In this document: one piece after another, positions 1 through 11,505 of the stretch | How positions within the stretch are numbered: the stretch's first letter is position 1 | Layout: each line of letters begins with the position of its first letter | From: Avena insularis | Taxonomy: Eukaryota; Streptophyta; Magnoliopsida; Poales; Poaceae | NCBI GenBank assembly: GCA_023614405.1 | Contig: CM042688.1 | Span: forward strand, 441,244,028 to 441,308,027 | Direction of reading: 5' to 3' | DNA: 64,000 nucleotides | Notes under the pieces: model-generated | Told to the model about the DNA's origin: nothing | Database searches by the model: none | Seen by the model: only the letters and a program-made list of their open reading frames with translations | Position numbers and translations under genes: made by a program

Positions 1-1978
1 AAAGGGCAGGGACCTCTTTACAAAACCATCCTGGAAGCTGTCTGACGAACTGAAGATCGTATCAGCGAGGACAGCTAGCTGAACTGATCTTGCAACGAAG
101 ATGGCGACTTAACCGCTACGAATCTTACGATGATGCAAAAAGAAAAGATGGAGAGGGATGATAGGGCTACAACTTTCGTGTTTGGGGTTTCTCCGGAGGA
201 GGGCTCGATCGCCAGGAAAACAAGGAGGAACAGAGGCAGGTCAGATGCCGCTGCAGCTGCTGCTGTCGTCTGTCTGCGCGCGGCGAGCGGCCGTGCGTGC
301 GCGCGGGGTGCTCGACGGAAGGTGGCGGCGCTACGGTGCACTAGAGGGAAGGGGGCATGTCTGGGAGGTCAAGGGGCTCACCGTGGGGTTGCCGGCGTGG
401 TCGATGGCGCTGAGGTTGCGGGGATCTGGAGGCGGGCTCGCGACCGTGGAGCTTCGGTTCCTCCCGGCTATGGCGACGCGACGGCTCTCTGGGGCTTCTC
501 AGACGCTCCCTCTGGTGCTGGTCGACGAAGAGGATGCAGGGGAGCCTCCTGGACATCTGGGCTCTGCCCTATCACAGCTCTAGACGCCTCCTCTGCTGTT
601 TGGCCGAAGATAGGGTTTAGGTGGTGAGGAGATGATCATGGTGGGGAGGAGGAAGAAGAAGGGAGGATGGAGAGGGGTCTGGGCACTCCCAGATGGGATC
701 GGGAGCACTGGGGTAGCTGGTTGAGGTAGAGAGGGGAGGAAGGAGCACATGGGGTCACCTTTATGCAAAAGGGAGGAGGAGGTGGCTCGGGTTAGAGCTA
801 GGGTTTGGAGAGAGGGGGACCAGGGGGAGGCACATGGGATGGGGTGGTTCCAGGGGGTCAGGTGGGGCCTGCTGGCAGGGAGAGGGAGGGAAGCCAAGAG
901 AGAGGGAGAGATGAACTAGGGTTAACGAGAGGGGGTATGGCTCGGGTTAGCTAGGTTTAGAGAGAGGAGAGGTGGCTCGGGGGTGACTAGGGTTAGGAGA
1001 GAGGGGGTATGGTGATGATGAGGTAGATGATGGTCTAGGGCTTAGAGAGAGAGGGATTGGTTCTTTTGACTAGATCAAGGATGATCAACCAAAGCTCAAG
1101 CAAGGTAGCCAAAGAGAGAAAAGGAGAAAAAGGGGTGATGGCATAGATGGACATGGTGATGGGGTTTTAAGCAAGATCAACTAGATCAAGCCAAAAGAGA
1201 GAGATAGAGAGAGTGAGATGATCCACTCAAAAACCAAATACTAGAAAAGGTTGCACTTGCATGGCCCATGCAAAAATATTTATTGCCATGTTGATTCTTG
1301 TGAAAACAATATTATCACATGGCATTATTATTATGCATTCCCAAAATTGGAATAAAAGCCAAGCAAAAGAATTAATGGAGTAGATGGAGATGACCATTTT
1401 TGAAATACAATGGGACTTGCTAGTGTGTATATGCCATTAGGTAGTTAATAAGCCCACAAAATATCCCAACATGATGATAACCCCAAAACAACACATATGG
1501 GAGCTAGAAATAGGGTTCCACCCACAAGGCAGGCAAAGGTGGCCATGTGGCTCTCATATATCAATAGTGTGAAAACAAAATGATATCAAGATGAGAGCAT
1601 GTGGAAAAGAATTGGATCCATCCCAACCCACATGAGCTAGAGGTAAAACCAATAAGTGCCAAGCTCATGTCTAGTTGGATGGTGGAATTATGAGGTGGTG
1701 AAGGAAAGGTGGTGGAGTTAACAAAAGATATGCCCCCAACTCAACTTGGGCATTTAAACAATATATCAAGAACCAAATACAATATCAAGAGGCAAATACA
1801 ATTAATAATGCACATGCGATAAGAACCAGATCAAAAGGGTTTTATATGATGCTCAAATGCAAGGTGGCATGATGACATGAGCATGATATAATGATGGTGC
1901 AACAATTATATGTTTGAAGTAGCCATTATATAGACTAGGCTAGTAGCATTGCAATTGTTAGACAATTGGGATGCTACA
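1..1978 (-). repeat. 3' LTR of E1 (left end outside the window)
   Basis: This is the LTR lying left of the E1 polypurine tract; its minus-strand start TGTAGCATCCC is at 1978. It contains a GC-rich zone at about 130-620 and a strongly purine-biased plus strand at about 600-1060, features typical of the transcribed R/U5 part of long grass gypsy LTRs. Open frames at 130-627 and 158-583 lie in this zone and have low-complexity Arg/Ala/Gly composition; they are not considered genes. The LTR exceeds 1.98 kb. Confidence 0.7.
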
Positions 1979-1993
1979 ACTCTCCCCCACTAA
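1979..1993 (-). other. Polypurine tract of E1
   Basis: On the minus strand AGTGGGGGAGAGT directly precedes the LTR start TGTAGC. This is where plus-strand DNA synthesis of an LTR retrotransposon is primed, and it fixes the element's orientation as minus. Confidence 0.75.
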
Positions 1994-2433
1994 ACAAGAA
2001 TCTCGCCCCGAGATTCCTAGGAAAAAGAAAACAACACAAGGAGGCGGGTGTTCGAACGAAGGTGACCCTCACGTTCCCAAGTTGATGAACAATGTAATGG
2101 TGCGATCATACACCTTGCAAAACTTGCTAGACTTGTTGCGAGTCTTGCGTTTTGCTTGAGAAACAACGGGTTAGAAGAGTTGAAGGATTGTCGTGAGACA
2201 AGAAGGATAGGATGGACATAGCTCCGGTTTCTCAAGAAACAAGATAAAAGACTAGAACCACTTGCGAAAGAAAGGACAAGATGATGTATCGTGGATAAAG
2301 AAAGGCACATCATTAAGATTAAAGATTTACTGATACTAGAGAGGATGAATCTTTATCTCGCCGGAAGAAAAAGAGCTAGATTGGAGAGGTTTGAACCGCT
2401 ATGACAATAGCATCGTATCTCCTCTCGGATTTG

Positions 2434-2691
2434 ACAAAAGATATGCCCCCAACTCAACTTGGGCATTTAAACAATATATCAAGAACCAAATACAATATCA
2501 AGAGGCAAATACAATTAATAATGCACATGAGATAAGAACCAGATCAAAAGGGTTTTATATGATGCTCAAATGCAAGGTGGCATGATGACATGAGCATGAT
2601 ATAATGATGGTGCAACAATTATATGTTTGAAGTAGCCATTATATAGACTAGGCTAGTAGCATTGCAATTGTTAGACAATTGGGATGCTACA
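2434..2691 (-). repeat. Truncated 5' LTR of E1 (first 258 bp only)
   Basis: This copy matches 1721-1978 with one visible mismatch and ends at the same terminal TACA. The junction at 2434 joins it to 3' internal sequence, so the rest of the LTR and most of the interior were deleted. The outer flank begins cccga (2692-2696); the matching target-site copy would be left of the window. Confidence 0.8.
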
Positions 2692-2897
2692 CCCGATGGT
2701 CGTCGTAGAAGGCGCGTCTTCCGTGATGAAATTCTCGGCTCGGCCGTGGCAAATGGAATACTTTTTTTTTTAGTTTCGCGGCCTTCTAGTACGACGGAGC
2801 TGCTAAAAACATGGAGGAAGCTCGGCCAGCGCGTGGCAGAAGCAAGATTTTCGTTTCCTCGCGCGATGTTGACTTGCTGAAGTCTTTTGAGGCGTAT
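2692..2897. other. Unique spacer, GC-rich, no gene recognised
   Basis: Flanking DNA between E1 and the 125-bp tandem array. A 72-codon frame overlaps it but shows no recognisable domain, and it opens inside the E1 LTR. Confidence 0.4.
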
Positions 2898-3660
2898 GGG
2901 TCCTGACGTCATTGTCTCATTAGAAGGATAGTGTGTATGATGGAATTTTTTTCCTTCGCTCGCGCTACCCTGTTCCGAAGTTGATAGTGCTGCTCGATGC
3001 ATCTACCGTCTAATCAACCTCCTGGGACCCACATGCCATCCTCTCATTAGAAGAAACGTTTGTATGATGGAATTTTTTCCTTCACTGGCGCTACCCTGTT
3101 CCGAGTTGATAGCGCTGCTCGAGGCATCTACCGTTTAACCAACCTCCTGAGCCCCACATGTCATCCTCTCATTAGAAGAAGCGTGTGTATGATGGATTTG
3201 TTTTCTTGGCTCGCGCTACCCTGTTCCGAACTTGATAGTGATGTTCGATGCATCAACCGTTTAATAACGATGTTGGACCCCACATGCCATCGTCTCATTA
3301 GAAGAAACATGTGTATGATGGATTTTTACCCTCTTTCGCGCCTTCGTGTTCCGAACTTGATAGCGTTGCTCGCTGCATCAGCCGTTTATTCAGGCTGGTT
3401 GGTCCCTTATATCAGCCTCACATTACAAGAATCATTGGTATGATGGAATTTTTTTCTTCTCTAGCGCTACCCTGTTCCGAACTAGATAGAGTTGCTCGAT
3501 GAATATGCAATTTTCTCACGCTGCTGGGTCCCCCATTTCAGCCTCTCATTACAAGAAACATGTTCTTGTTGAACGTTTTTCTCGCTCGCGCCTCCCTGTT
3601 TCAAACTGGAAACGTTGCTCAATGCAGCATCTGTATAAGGTCACGCTGTTGGGTCCCACA
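2898..3660. repeat. Tandem array, about 125-bp unit, about 6 copies
   Basis: Each unit contains a GGGTCCCACATG-like box, CTCTCATTAGAAGAAAC, GTGTATGATGGAATTTTT and CTACCCTGTTCCGAACTTGATAG. The GTATGATGG marker recurs near 2935, 3062, 3186, 3313 and 3440, so the spacing is 122-127 bp. Copies diverge by roughly 10-20 percent by eye. Short plus-strand frames (3060-3443, 3311-3502) are products of the repeat and are not genes. Confidence 0.85.
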
Positions 3661-4357
3661 TATCAGCCTCTCTGTAAATGAAGCATTGATTGCTCGATGC
3701 AACATCTGTATAAGGTCTTTGCTAGGTCCAACATGTCTTCGTCTCTGCAAATGCAAAGTGTGTATGATGCACTCAACTGTTTTGACCTTGCCTACGTTGC
3801 TGAGTCCCAGATGCCAGCCTTCTCTGTGTAAGAAACGCCTGTATGCTAGAAAAAATGGAAAAGAACAATAGAGATTATACTATATATTATACATTTATAT
3901 TGAAAAAACTAGGAATCAAACTCAAGACTTCAACAAATGGGAACCCCGTGTGCTTCCACTACGCCAGAACTTGATATCGCTGTTTCGAACTAGCAACGTT
4001 GCTCGATGCAGCATCTGTATAAGGTCGCGATGCTGGGTCACACATATCAGCCTCTCTGTAAATGAAACATTTATTGCTCGATGCAACATCCCTATAAGGT
4101 CTCTGCTGGGTCCAACATGTCATCGTCTCTGCAAATGCAAAGTGTGTATGATGCACTCCACTGTTTTGACCTTGGCAACGTTGCTGGGTCCCAGATGTCA
4201 GCCTTCTCTATGTAAGAAACGCGTGTATGCTAGAAAAAATGTAAAAGAACGACAGAGATTATACTATATATTATATATTTATATTGAAAAAACTAGGAAT
4301 CAAACTCAAGACTTCAACAAATAGGAACCGCGTGTGCTTCCACTATGCCAGAACCAT
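3590..4357. repeat. Tandem duplication, about 384-bp unit, 2 copies
   Basis: The sequence around GTTGCTCRATGCAGCATCTG at 3614 recurs at 3998, and the downstream parts, including AGAGATTATACTATATATTAT and GGAATCAAACTCAAGACTTC, recur with the same offset. The unit itself contains two degenerate versions of the neighbouring 125-bp motif, so it appears to have grown from that array. Confidence 0.85.
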
Positions 4358-6347
4358 CTATGCCACTACTGGAAAAGATTACATTTAGAAATCTTGAAAA
4401 CACTTAAAATGAAAAGGCAGCGACCCTGACGACTTGCCATAAAAAATGCTAAATGCTCTATACAAATACAACATGGGTAGGAGAAGCTTGTGCTATACTT
4501 TATCAGAATGGAACGAAAATACTAAATTAAGACGATTTTGGGCGATAAAAAAGCTTTAGTCTAATCTTGTGAACCAATGGGCTTCTTATCGTGGGCTCCT
4601 TAACGAAACTTCTTCAGTGTGGTTCAAGCTTAAAAAACCAAGTAATAATGTGTTGTGGGTTGGCGGCCCATAGCCAACCTGAACCCGGAAGGATAAATTA
4701 GCAAGGTTTTGGGCCATAGTTGGGTAGAATGTAGTACTATTTTCTAATAACCTCCTCACTGAAAATTCAATGTACTCAATATGTCGCGGGTCGGCAGTCC
4801 ACCTGACTCGGTAGGCTAAATTTGCAAGGTTTTGGGCTAGTTATGGGTTGAATATGCAATCTTTTCGCTAGGTCCTTAGTGAAAATTCAATGTAGTTCGT
4901 ACCCCATCCTCCAAAAAAAATGCAGTTGGTACCCTAAAAAATATATACTCTGCTCACCACGAAAGGCTAATTAAGGGTTTTTCTTTTGAAACAAGAGTAT
5001 GTGAAGTTGTTCATACAAAGTGGGGTTGAAATATTTGTTTTCATAGGCTGAGTAGTAAAAATATATTGTACTGAAGATCGATGGTCCACCTGACCTAGCT
5101 ATACCTACGCTAAATCCGAAAGAATGAAGTTGGATATGGAGAAAAGTGACCGATATTGCGCCTTATTATACAAAGCGAACATAGCGAGGAACTTGGGCAG
5201 CGCAGTATTCGAACATGGAAAGTACTTGAGGGAGTTTGACTGATTGACATAAAATCGTGTCATATCAAGTCTTACAACGCGCAATAATCTTTTCAACAAA
5301 GGATATATTTCGAGATGGTTTGGGTGGCTTTGAATCAACCTAAGTGCCCAATCGATTTGATGTACTCAAAACCTTGTAATCATGCCCTATAAACTGTTGG
5401 CGATAGACACACGGTGGTCTTTCCTTGCCCAGCCATAGACAACTCGGGTAAGCACCAGCTTAAGCTAATCACTCGAAGTTGTGTGCTTCAGTACGGTGAA
5501 ATTAGTACATGTCGCAATTAGCGCCAACATGTGGCATTGTCATCATTTAAAAAGGCTCAGAATTCGCACATTTAGTTCACAGTTTCGAACACAATAATAC
5601 AACCAGTTTGTACACTAGCACAGACAGTATAATGTCAACATAACAGAGCTTGACTTGTTCATGTCACATCAGTGCTTGAGTTGTTCATTTCACATATAGA
5701 ATAATGAGCAAGGATACATATTGTGTTGAACAATTAATTTCATGGTAGCGCCAAAAGTATGCCATGTATCAGAGACAATATGGGGTCTGTGTAAAGATTT
5801 TTTTCTTTTTTGGAAGGGTGTGCATTAACTCTCTTTTTTTAGAATATCGACATAAACATTTGCGGTTATCATCCTAGGGCGTCTCGGCCTACTTTGGCGT
5901 ACCGAGCCAAGATCAATTACGGCCCAGCTAAGGCCTGTTTAGTGGCCCTATAAGAAGGAGTGACCTACTTTTCCCTGTTCGCTAAAAGGAAAGAAGGAAT
6001 ATTCCTCTCAAAACACAAAGCTACACGAGGTGTGATGGTTCAACAAAAATGCATGAGTCTCGTATATACTACAAGCCAGTAACAATACTGATAACTATTG
6101 TACAGAAATCACGCTACGAAATAAGCACGACTACATGGATTATACCGTGAAAGGTAATACTAAATGCAAAAGCACGGCAGGGCTCATATAAACTGATTCA
6201 AGCTGGCCACTAAAACTAGTGTACTAACAGTCAATTGTTGAACCACGATGCAAAAAAAGAGGACACAACGATACACCAAAAAGATCCACAACTCAGTCTA
6301 GGGACGGCACAACGAGCATACCAAACCTACACTAGGCCTAAACCAAA
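4358..6347. other. AT-rich intergenic sequence, no gene recognised
   Basis: About 2 kb with only short frames (longest 77 codons at 5105-5338 on the minus strand, no recognisable domain). Two related stretches near 4650-4720 and 4785-4850 share GGTCGGCAGTCCACC-like and GCAAGGTTTTGGGC words, a weak local repeat. Confidence 0.4.
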
Positions 6348-8583
6348 TTACCACCTGTCGCACAGAGTTCCAACCATCTTTGGGAAGACTGATAATGTGC
6401 TCACCTTGATTAGTAGGTTGCAGCGTTTAATCTGAGGGAATTGTATTCCGCAAAATCTGTTGTATGTTGTGTACACACAGTTTTTCCTCATGAATGGGAA
6501 CAATGTGTCATCAGCAGTCTTGCATCCACGTTTCTTCATCATCTTGTCAATGATTAGATAATTGAGACCAAGAAACAAAGAGTTGTCCCCCAGGTTGTTA
6601 ACCTGCCTCCAAACGATGACCCCTGGAGGTCCATCAGAGCTAGGATCCTCTTAAAAAATGTAGACACGAGAGGCAGGATATAGGTGTAGGTTAGTCCTAT
6701 TTTGAGCATGATGAAAGATTTCAGCATCTTCGCCATGGGCAACCCCCATGCCATACGTTGTAATATGATCATCAAGCGTTCACCATCAGCCAATCGAGCG
6801 AGGAACCACATGCCTGGCCAATCATTCAGAATATGTGCTGGGATTACAAACGGAAGCTCCTTGTTTCCTACAACATCCGAATTCGAGACAAGAAGTGCAT
6901 TACTGGCCTACATATCCTAATACCAGCATTCTTCATTGTTCATGCTAACAGTGTGAATAGGCAAATCCTGACAATAATATTACTCAATAAATTAACAACA
7001 TTAGATATTGCATTTCTTACTCTGCTATTCCAAACATTTGGATTTCTTTCTTATCTTAGTTTCCTAGTTGTTGTAAGTTCCAAAAGAGGAAGTGGCACTT
7101 TTTTTATATAGAGGCGTGTCCACTTGAATCCTATAGGATTAGATGCCTGCAATATTTTGGATCAAGTGGTGTTTGATTGCACAGGAAGACCAAAGGAATT
7201 GTACAAAGAGGTTTGATGGAAATTTTCCTCCAAAATATAGTGCAAAGGAATCCTTTGAAAGAATTCCTAAGGATTATACTCTTTCGAATCAAACAACATT
7301 TTATAGAATTTTTTTCTAAGGATCCAAATACTACAAAAATCCTACACAATTCCTCTAAATCCCAAGGCAAAATCCAAAAAGGAAAGATTGGTGTCCTACA
7401 AAAATCCATACAATCCGAGGAGGGCCTGAAAGTACAAAAAATAAAGAAACCTAGCTTCATTGTGTTGCGCTCACAATTGAGATGCTGGTTAATAATACCT
7501 TTCATATTTTGACAATGAACGAACTTAGTAGTGCAGGCACGCCGTCATACACTATATTTGTGGAAGGCATACTACTGGTACTAATTCATTACTGGCAATG
7601 GTTCATTCATTTTTTAGGACATAAAGCGTGTGCTCATTCAGTCATACAAAAGGTAAAACATAAACAAGGTAGTTAAAGAACCACTTCACTGAATCACTCG
7701 CAATGTATCATCATGGAACAAGAATTACCTTCCGACGTGGGATCCCAGCAGTAGGTGCAGCCTTGACTTGTGACCGCAAAAATGAGGCCACTGTGTTCAA
7801 TGGCATCATAGTACTGTCGTCTTCCAAGACCTGAATGCTCCAGACATCTCCAAACTTGGCTACCGCCTTCCAGGTAGGCGATTTAACCATCGAACAACGC
7901 GAGGAGCTTATAGTTTGTGTAACCCCCAGCTTCTGTCGGCACTCTGTAGATTACGATCTTCAACAGCTCAAGAAATCCATCCCACGACTTATTGAACTTT
8001 TCTCCATACCTCCGGATTCACCAAAAAAACTTTTGAAATGTGAATGAGTTCAGAAATGACTACATGTAACTGGGGGAACCCTGGCAGTCTAGTAGCCTTA
8101 CACGTTATATTGTGGATGTGAGGCAGCCACAATGTCACAAGTATCCGTCGATGGAAGGTCGATTACTCGATAGGTGTAGATGTTCGCTAGGCACCAGGCC
8201 CCGCGCTAGACGACCACGGCGAGCCAGTCGCCGTTCATGGCAACCCAGAATTTTTCGTGCATGAAGGGAGGGATGGTGGTCCACCAAGGATGGTCGAGGG
8301 GCACCACGTCGTACACAGTGTCGTGTAGACGATGTACCCTCGTATCGTCATAGTGCTCATCGAACCAATAAGAAGGCTGAGGCATCAGTAGGTAGGGTTC
8401 ATTCCAATGGTGAACAATCCATTTTGTACCTTCGTTGTTGGCGATAAGATCGTATAGTAGCTTGCAGCATGCGGCTAGCCTAACGGCGCTGGAAATGTCC
8501 AGACGCTGAATGATGAGGTCAACATCATCCGTGCTGAGTTGATCCCACTTGCATCGCCCGCTGAGCTTCGAATCAGTCATCAT
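6348..8583 (-). pseudogene. F-box/DUF295-type protein pseudogene 1 (two exons)
   Basis: The minus-strand frame starts at the ATG at 8581-8583 with an N-terminal F-box-like segment (LSTDDVDLIIQRLDISSAVRLAACCKLL), then KFWVAMNGDWLAV. A TAG at 8206-8208 ends it. In other frames the typical DUF295 body follows: NIYTYRVIDLPS near 8150, TEAGGYTNYKLLALFD near 7930, IAYLEGGS and LIFAVTSQGCTYCWDP near 7750-7860. A donor-like AAGGTAATTC lies near 7728, and the C-terminal exon is around 6440-6840, with VNNLGDNSLFLGLNY and MRKNCVYTTY. In known proteins the F-box recruits Skp1 to an SCF ubiquitin ligase and DUF295 is the substrate-side domain. At least two in-frame stops and a frameshift argue that it is not functional. 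A MITE-like insertion lies in the presumed intron. Confidence 0.75.
7108..7440. mobile_element. MITE-like insertion in the intron of F-box pseudogene 1
   Basis: This AT-rich segment contains words common in grass MITEs: TCCACTTGAATCCTATAGGA at the left, GTTTGATTGCA near 7166, repeated GGAATTCC/AAGGATT words, and GGAGGGCCTG at the right. Terminal inverted repeats are not clean by eye, so the ends are approximate and the superfamily is unassigned. Confidence 0.35.
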
Positions 8584-9088
8584 AGCCGGATGGATTTAGG
8601 TGGATGCCAAGTGCGGCTGGGGTTTTCTACAGGAGGAGGGGAGCGTTAGAAGAGAGAGCATGGGGGAGATCATGGGCGGAGTGCGGACATGGGAAGAAAA
8701 AAACGAGGGAGGAGATTTTTCTTCTTGTACAAGGTACATGGAATTACACGTGTACAGCATGCAACCGCGCAGCAAAATGAGAGACGTGCAAGGACATCAG
8801 ATTTCGCTCAAGTCAGACAACGTGCATGACTTTGTGTGGCTCTGATTCACTGATATGTGGGCCCTGCTAAGGTCGGCTCCACCTGCCAGTGAGAATCTGC
8901 ATGCACCATGCGCTTGGAGCCACTAGGTACGTCCATGATGGAAATTACAATTTGCAACTAGCTGCACCGGCAACAAGTTGTTGTATGTGGCACTTCCAAG
9001 TTGTCAGAAAATGTGAAATAAATCATGAACATAGATCATATTTATATAGTTCATCTATAAATTTCCATCCAAAAATATTACTAGTACA
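8584..9088. other. Upstream region of F-box pseudogene 1
   Basis: Spacer between the two F-box pseudogenes. It would have contained the promoter of pseudogene 1, but no TATA box was identified with confidence. No other gene is seen. Confidence 0.35.
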
Positions 9089-9260
9089 TGGCCTGGCCAC
9101 CACAAAATGAAAAAATGAAAACAAGATATTATTTGCTTAGGTTTTTTATTTTTCATTGACACATGTCACATAAGTGGCCTGGCCACCACAAAATGAAAAA
9201 ATGAAAACAAGATATTATTTGCTTAGGTTTTTTATTTTTCATTGACACATGTCACATAAG
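9089..9260. repeat. Perfect 86-bp tandem duplication
   Basis: The unit TGGCCTGGCCACCACAAAAT... at 9089-9174 is repeated without a visible difference at 9175-9260. Within the unit, AAAAAATGAAAA and TTTTTATTTTTCATT form a weak inverted pair. The identity of the copies indicates a recent slippage or unequal-exchange event, or an assembly artefact. Confidence 0.9.
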
Positions 9261-9580
9261 ATCTTATTGTGGGACCGAATATTGTAGATGCACAAGATAC
9301 AACATAGCCAATGTTCCGGATTTATTTCACATTTTTAGAGAACTCGAAACTGCAACAAATAATAAAGGGGTGCGGGCGCAACGAGTTGGAGAATATTAAA
9401 CTCACACTCACTAAAACCATACAGAAGGAGTTTGATCAAATCGCAGGCCTTGCACTACATTGCGGCGAAATGAGTGTTAGAGTACAGCGAGTTAACGACT
9501 GAGGCCATACGATACAAATAAGGCGAAGGAAATAATTCAAGATACGCAAATCCCTATTCCATATGATCTTCCTTGAACCG

Positions 9581-11000
9581 TTAATTATGCCGGCTCCAAT
9601 CCTTCGCGTTAGCCAAGCTTGGGATGAACCACAACGGAGTCTGCCGCCAATTCCAGCCAATGTTTTTTTTAGGGAAATTCCAGCCAATGTTGGTTGAGAA
9701 ACCAACAGCAGCGTCTTGAGCATTCATACTGATGCGGCATATTTCATGACAAATATTAAATCCACCAAGACTAACTGCATGCGGCGAGGTGTATACATAG
9801 TTGCTCCTTGTTAGATCTCCAGGACCAAGTCCTACCACGCCAACTGGAATGGTAATTGGATAGTTCAATCCAAGGAAGATAGAACATGCTCCAAGGTCTA
9901 AAATCCTCCGTCATTGCCTCGATGGATGTAACCTACTAGCGTCAATCGAGAACACATGGGAGCAAAACCTAGTAGAATAGATGTGAATATTGCGGCCGTG
10001 ATGATAACCAACATTTTCAGCCACAGGATAACTAGTGTCATACCTCCTAGCACTAACGCCAATAGTATTGATCAGAATAAGGATACCGCCATCAGGAGAT
10101 CTTGTTAACCACCACAGATCAGGACTGTACTCACGATTACCGTCTAATTAAGGTGGCCACGGAAGACGCACATGACCTTGCAAGGAAAGCACATTCAGAG
10201 GTCAGCTGAGCAAAATTTGAATGATGAAGCTTCAAAATTTAAGGATGGAAATTTTACCCCATGCCCGAGGATCAAATGTATAAACATTGCCAATCTGAGT
10301 TACAGCATAGACAACTCCATTGTGGATAATTGCATCGCGGTAGCTGAACATACTAAACTGGTTCTCAAGAACCATCCACATACCACGAGAACCATCAAGG
10401 AAGGCAATTACCGTGTCGAAGATGGCCAGGACAGAGAAATCCTTATAGTTCCCGGCAGTTGTGGGAACTCGGCAAACTTAAGTACCTCGGGTGCGGCCTC
10501 AAAATCGAAGATCGCTGGTAGAGGAATCCGGCGATGAGTGAACACATTCATAAGCTCCTAGTTCCAGGCGAGGCCAACGGCGGCCATCCAATCTCCATGG
10601 GCGCCTGCCCACTTCTTACCCTCACAATATGGCATCACAGCATCGGAGGAGGACCTGTCCAGCGGCGTCAACTCGCACAACGTCTACCCGAACTTCTTAT
10701 GTGGCTTTTGCTTGCCCTGCTGCAATAGTAGTTTCCCCTGTAAAACTGCTTCATGCGATTGTCGCAGTAGAAGACATTGTACTCACACGGTACCTCAGTT
10801 GAGTGAGAGTGAAGAACACAGGGGAGACCAAACGGATGAGATTTCGACAGGTATGCACTATGTGTTGCTGAATAAATATAACGTTTGCAGTAGGCGGTGA
10901 GGCTCGTGGCGGTGTTGACGTCGCATCTAGTAGAGATTTCTTCAAGGGGGGCATCAGAAAACACCCTAGAAGTGTCACTGTCATCGATCAAATGAGCCAT
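9581..11000 (-). pseudogene. F-box/DUF295-type protein pseudogene 2
   Basis: The frame opens at the ATG at 10998-11000 with an F-box-like N-terminus (LIDDSDTSRVFSDAPLEEIS). Downstream, in shifted frames, are GAHGDWMAAVGLAWN, NVFTHRRIPLPAIFDFEAA (about 10500-10610), NYKDFSVLAIFDTVIAFLDG, YRDAIIHNGVVYAVTQIGNV (about 10270-10440), SPDGGILILINTIGVSARRY (about 10030-10100) and the C-terminus SIFLGLNYPITIPVG with LWFIPSLANA ending at 9581. These blocks follow the order expected for DUF295 F-box proteins. A TAG near 10540, a frameshift near 10470 and further breaks indicate a pseudogene. A 27-bp in-frame near-duplication lies in the C-terminal part. It is a tandem relative of pseudogene 1 on the same strand. 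Confidence 0.75.
9649..9691 (-). repeat. In-frame 27-bp offset micro-duplication in F-box pseudogene 2
   Basis: AATTCCAGCCAATGTT occurs at 9649-9664 and 9676-9691. The offset of 27 keeps the frame, so the encoded NIGWN motif appears twice. A run of eight T lies between the copies, consistent with slippage. Confidence 0.85.
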
Positions 11001-11130
11001 CCCAAAGAAGGGCTCGAGTAGGTGGGGGGCGATGGCGTTTGGTTTTGATTGGGGGTTTTGGAGGAGAGAGCGAGCGACAGCTGGCAGGGCGAGACAGAAA
11101 ACAGACTATCAAACTGGGCACCAGAGCTGA

Positions 11131-11505
11131 TCCTAAAGTGGCATGGTAGCGTTGGTGTGTGCCTGTATTGGTGTGCGAGTGGTAATGGCCGTCGCCGGGA
11201 TGCTGGAGGTGAAGTGAGGATGGAGATCGAGGCAAGGGAAATATGGAGTGAAATCAAACCAAGTGTGCCTTCTTTCTCTCTGCTAAATCTACAGTGCCTA
11301 TCGAACTAGGCTACGGAGATGCTCCAAAAGCGGCATGGCGGTGTTGGTGTGTGCTAAAGGTGGGCGAGTGGGGATCAACGAGAAGATGGAGAGGAAGAGG
11401 ACGGATAGCAAAGGAAAATAGAATAAATCGATTGAAATTGTACCACCTACCGAGCGTGGTTTTTCTCTCTTCTCTACTTTTCCTGGTGCCTATCGAGTAA
11501 AAGGT
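11131..11505. repeat. Degenerate tandem duplication (about 190 bp) upstream of F-box pseudogene 2
   Basis: The stretch starting near 11131 (AAGTGGCATGGTAGCGTTGG, then GTGTGTGCC, GTGCGAGTGG) recurs near 11320 (AAGCGGCATGGCGGTGTTGG, GTGTGTGC, GGCGAGTGG). Both end in a pyrimidine-rich tail and GTGCCTATCGA. It lies just 5' of the presumed start at 11000, so it duplicates possible promoter or 5' UTR sequence. Confidence 0.7.

Larger units (their letters stand above)
1..2691 (-). mobile_element. Internally deleted Ty3/gypsy-type LTR retrotransposon remnant (E1)
   Basis: The element reads on the minus strand. Seen: the same 258-bp segment ends at 1978 and at 2691, each ending GGGATGCTACA, which is the minus-strand LTR start TGTAGCATCCC. 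The left copy is followed by a purine tract on the minus strand and about 455 bp of 3' internal sequence; the right copy then joins directly at about 2434. Primer site, gag, pol and most of the 5' LTR are absent, so this is a deletion derivative. The two 258-bp copies differ at one base by eye (1824-1828 region versus the same site in the right copy), which implies recent insertion. The left LTR runs off the window. Assignment to gypsy rests on the LTR terminus and purine-tract style, not on coding sequence. Confidence 0.75.

Noticed and set aside
130..627. 165-codon ORF at the window start
   Set aside because: Lies in the GC-rich zone of the E1 LTR, low complexity, overlapped by another frame of similar length.
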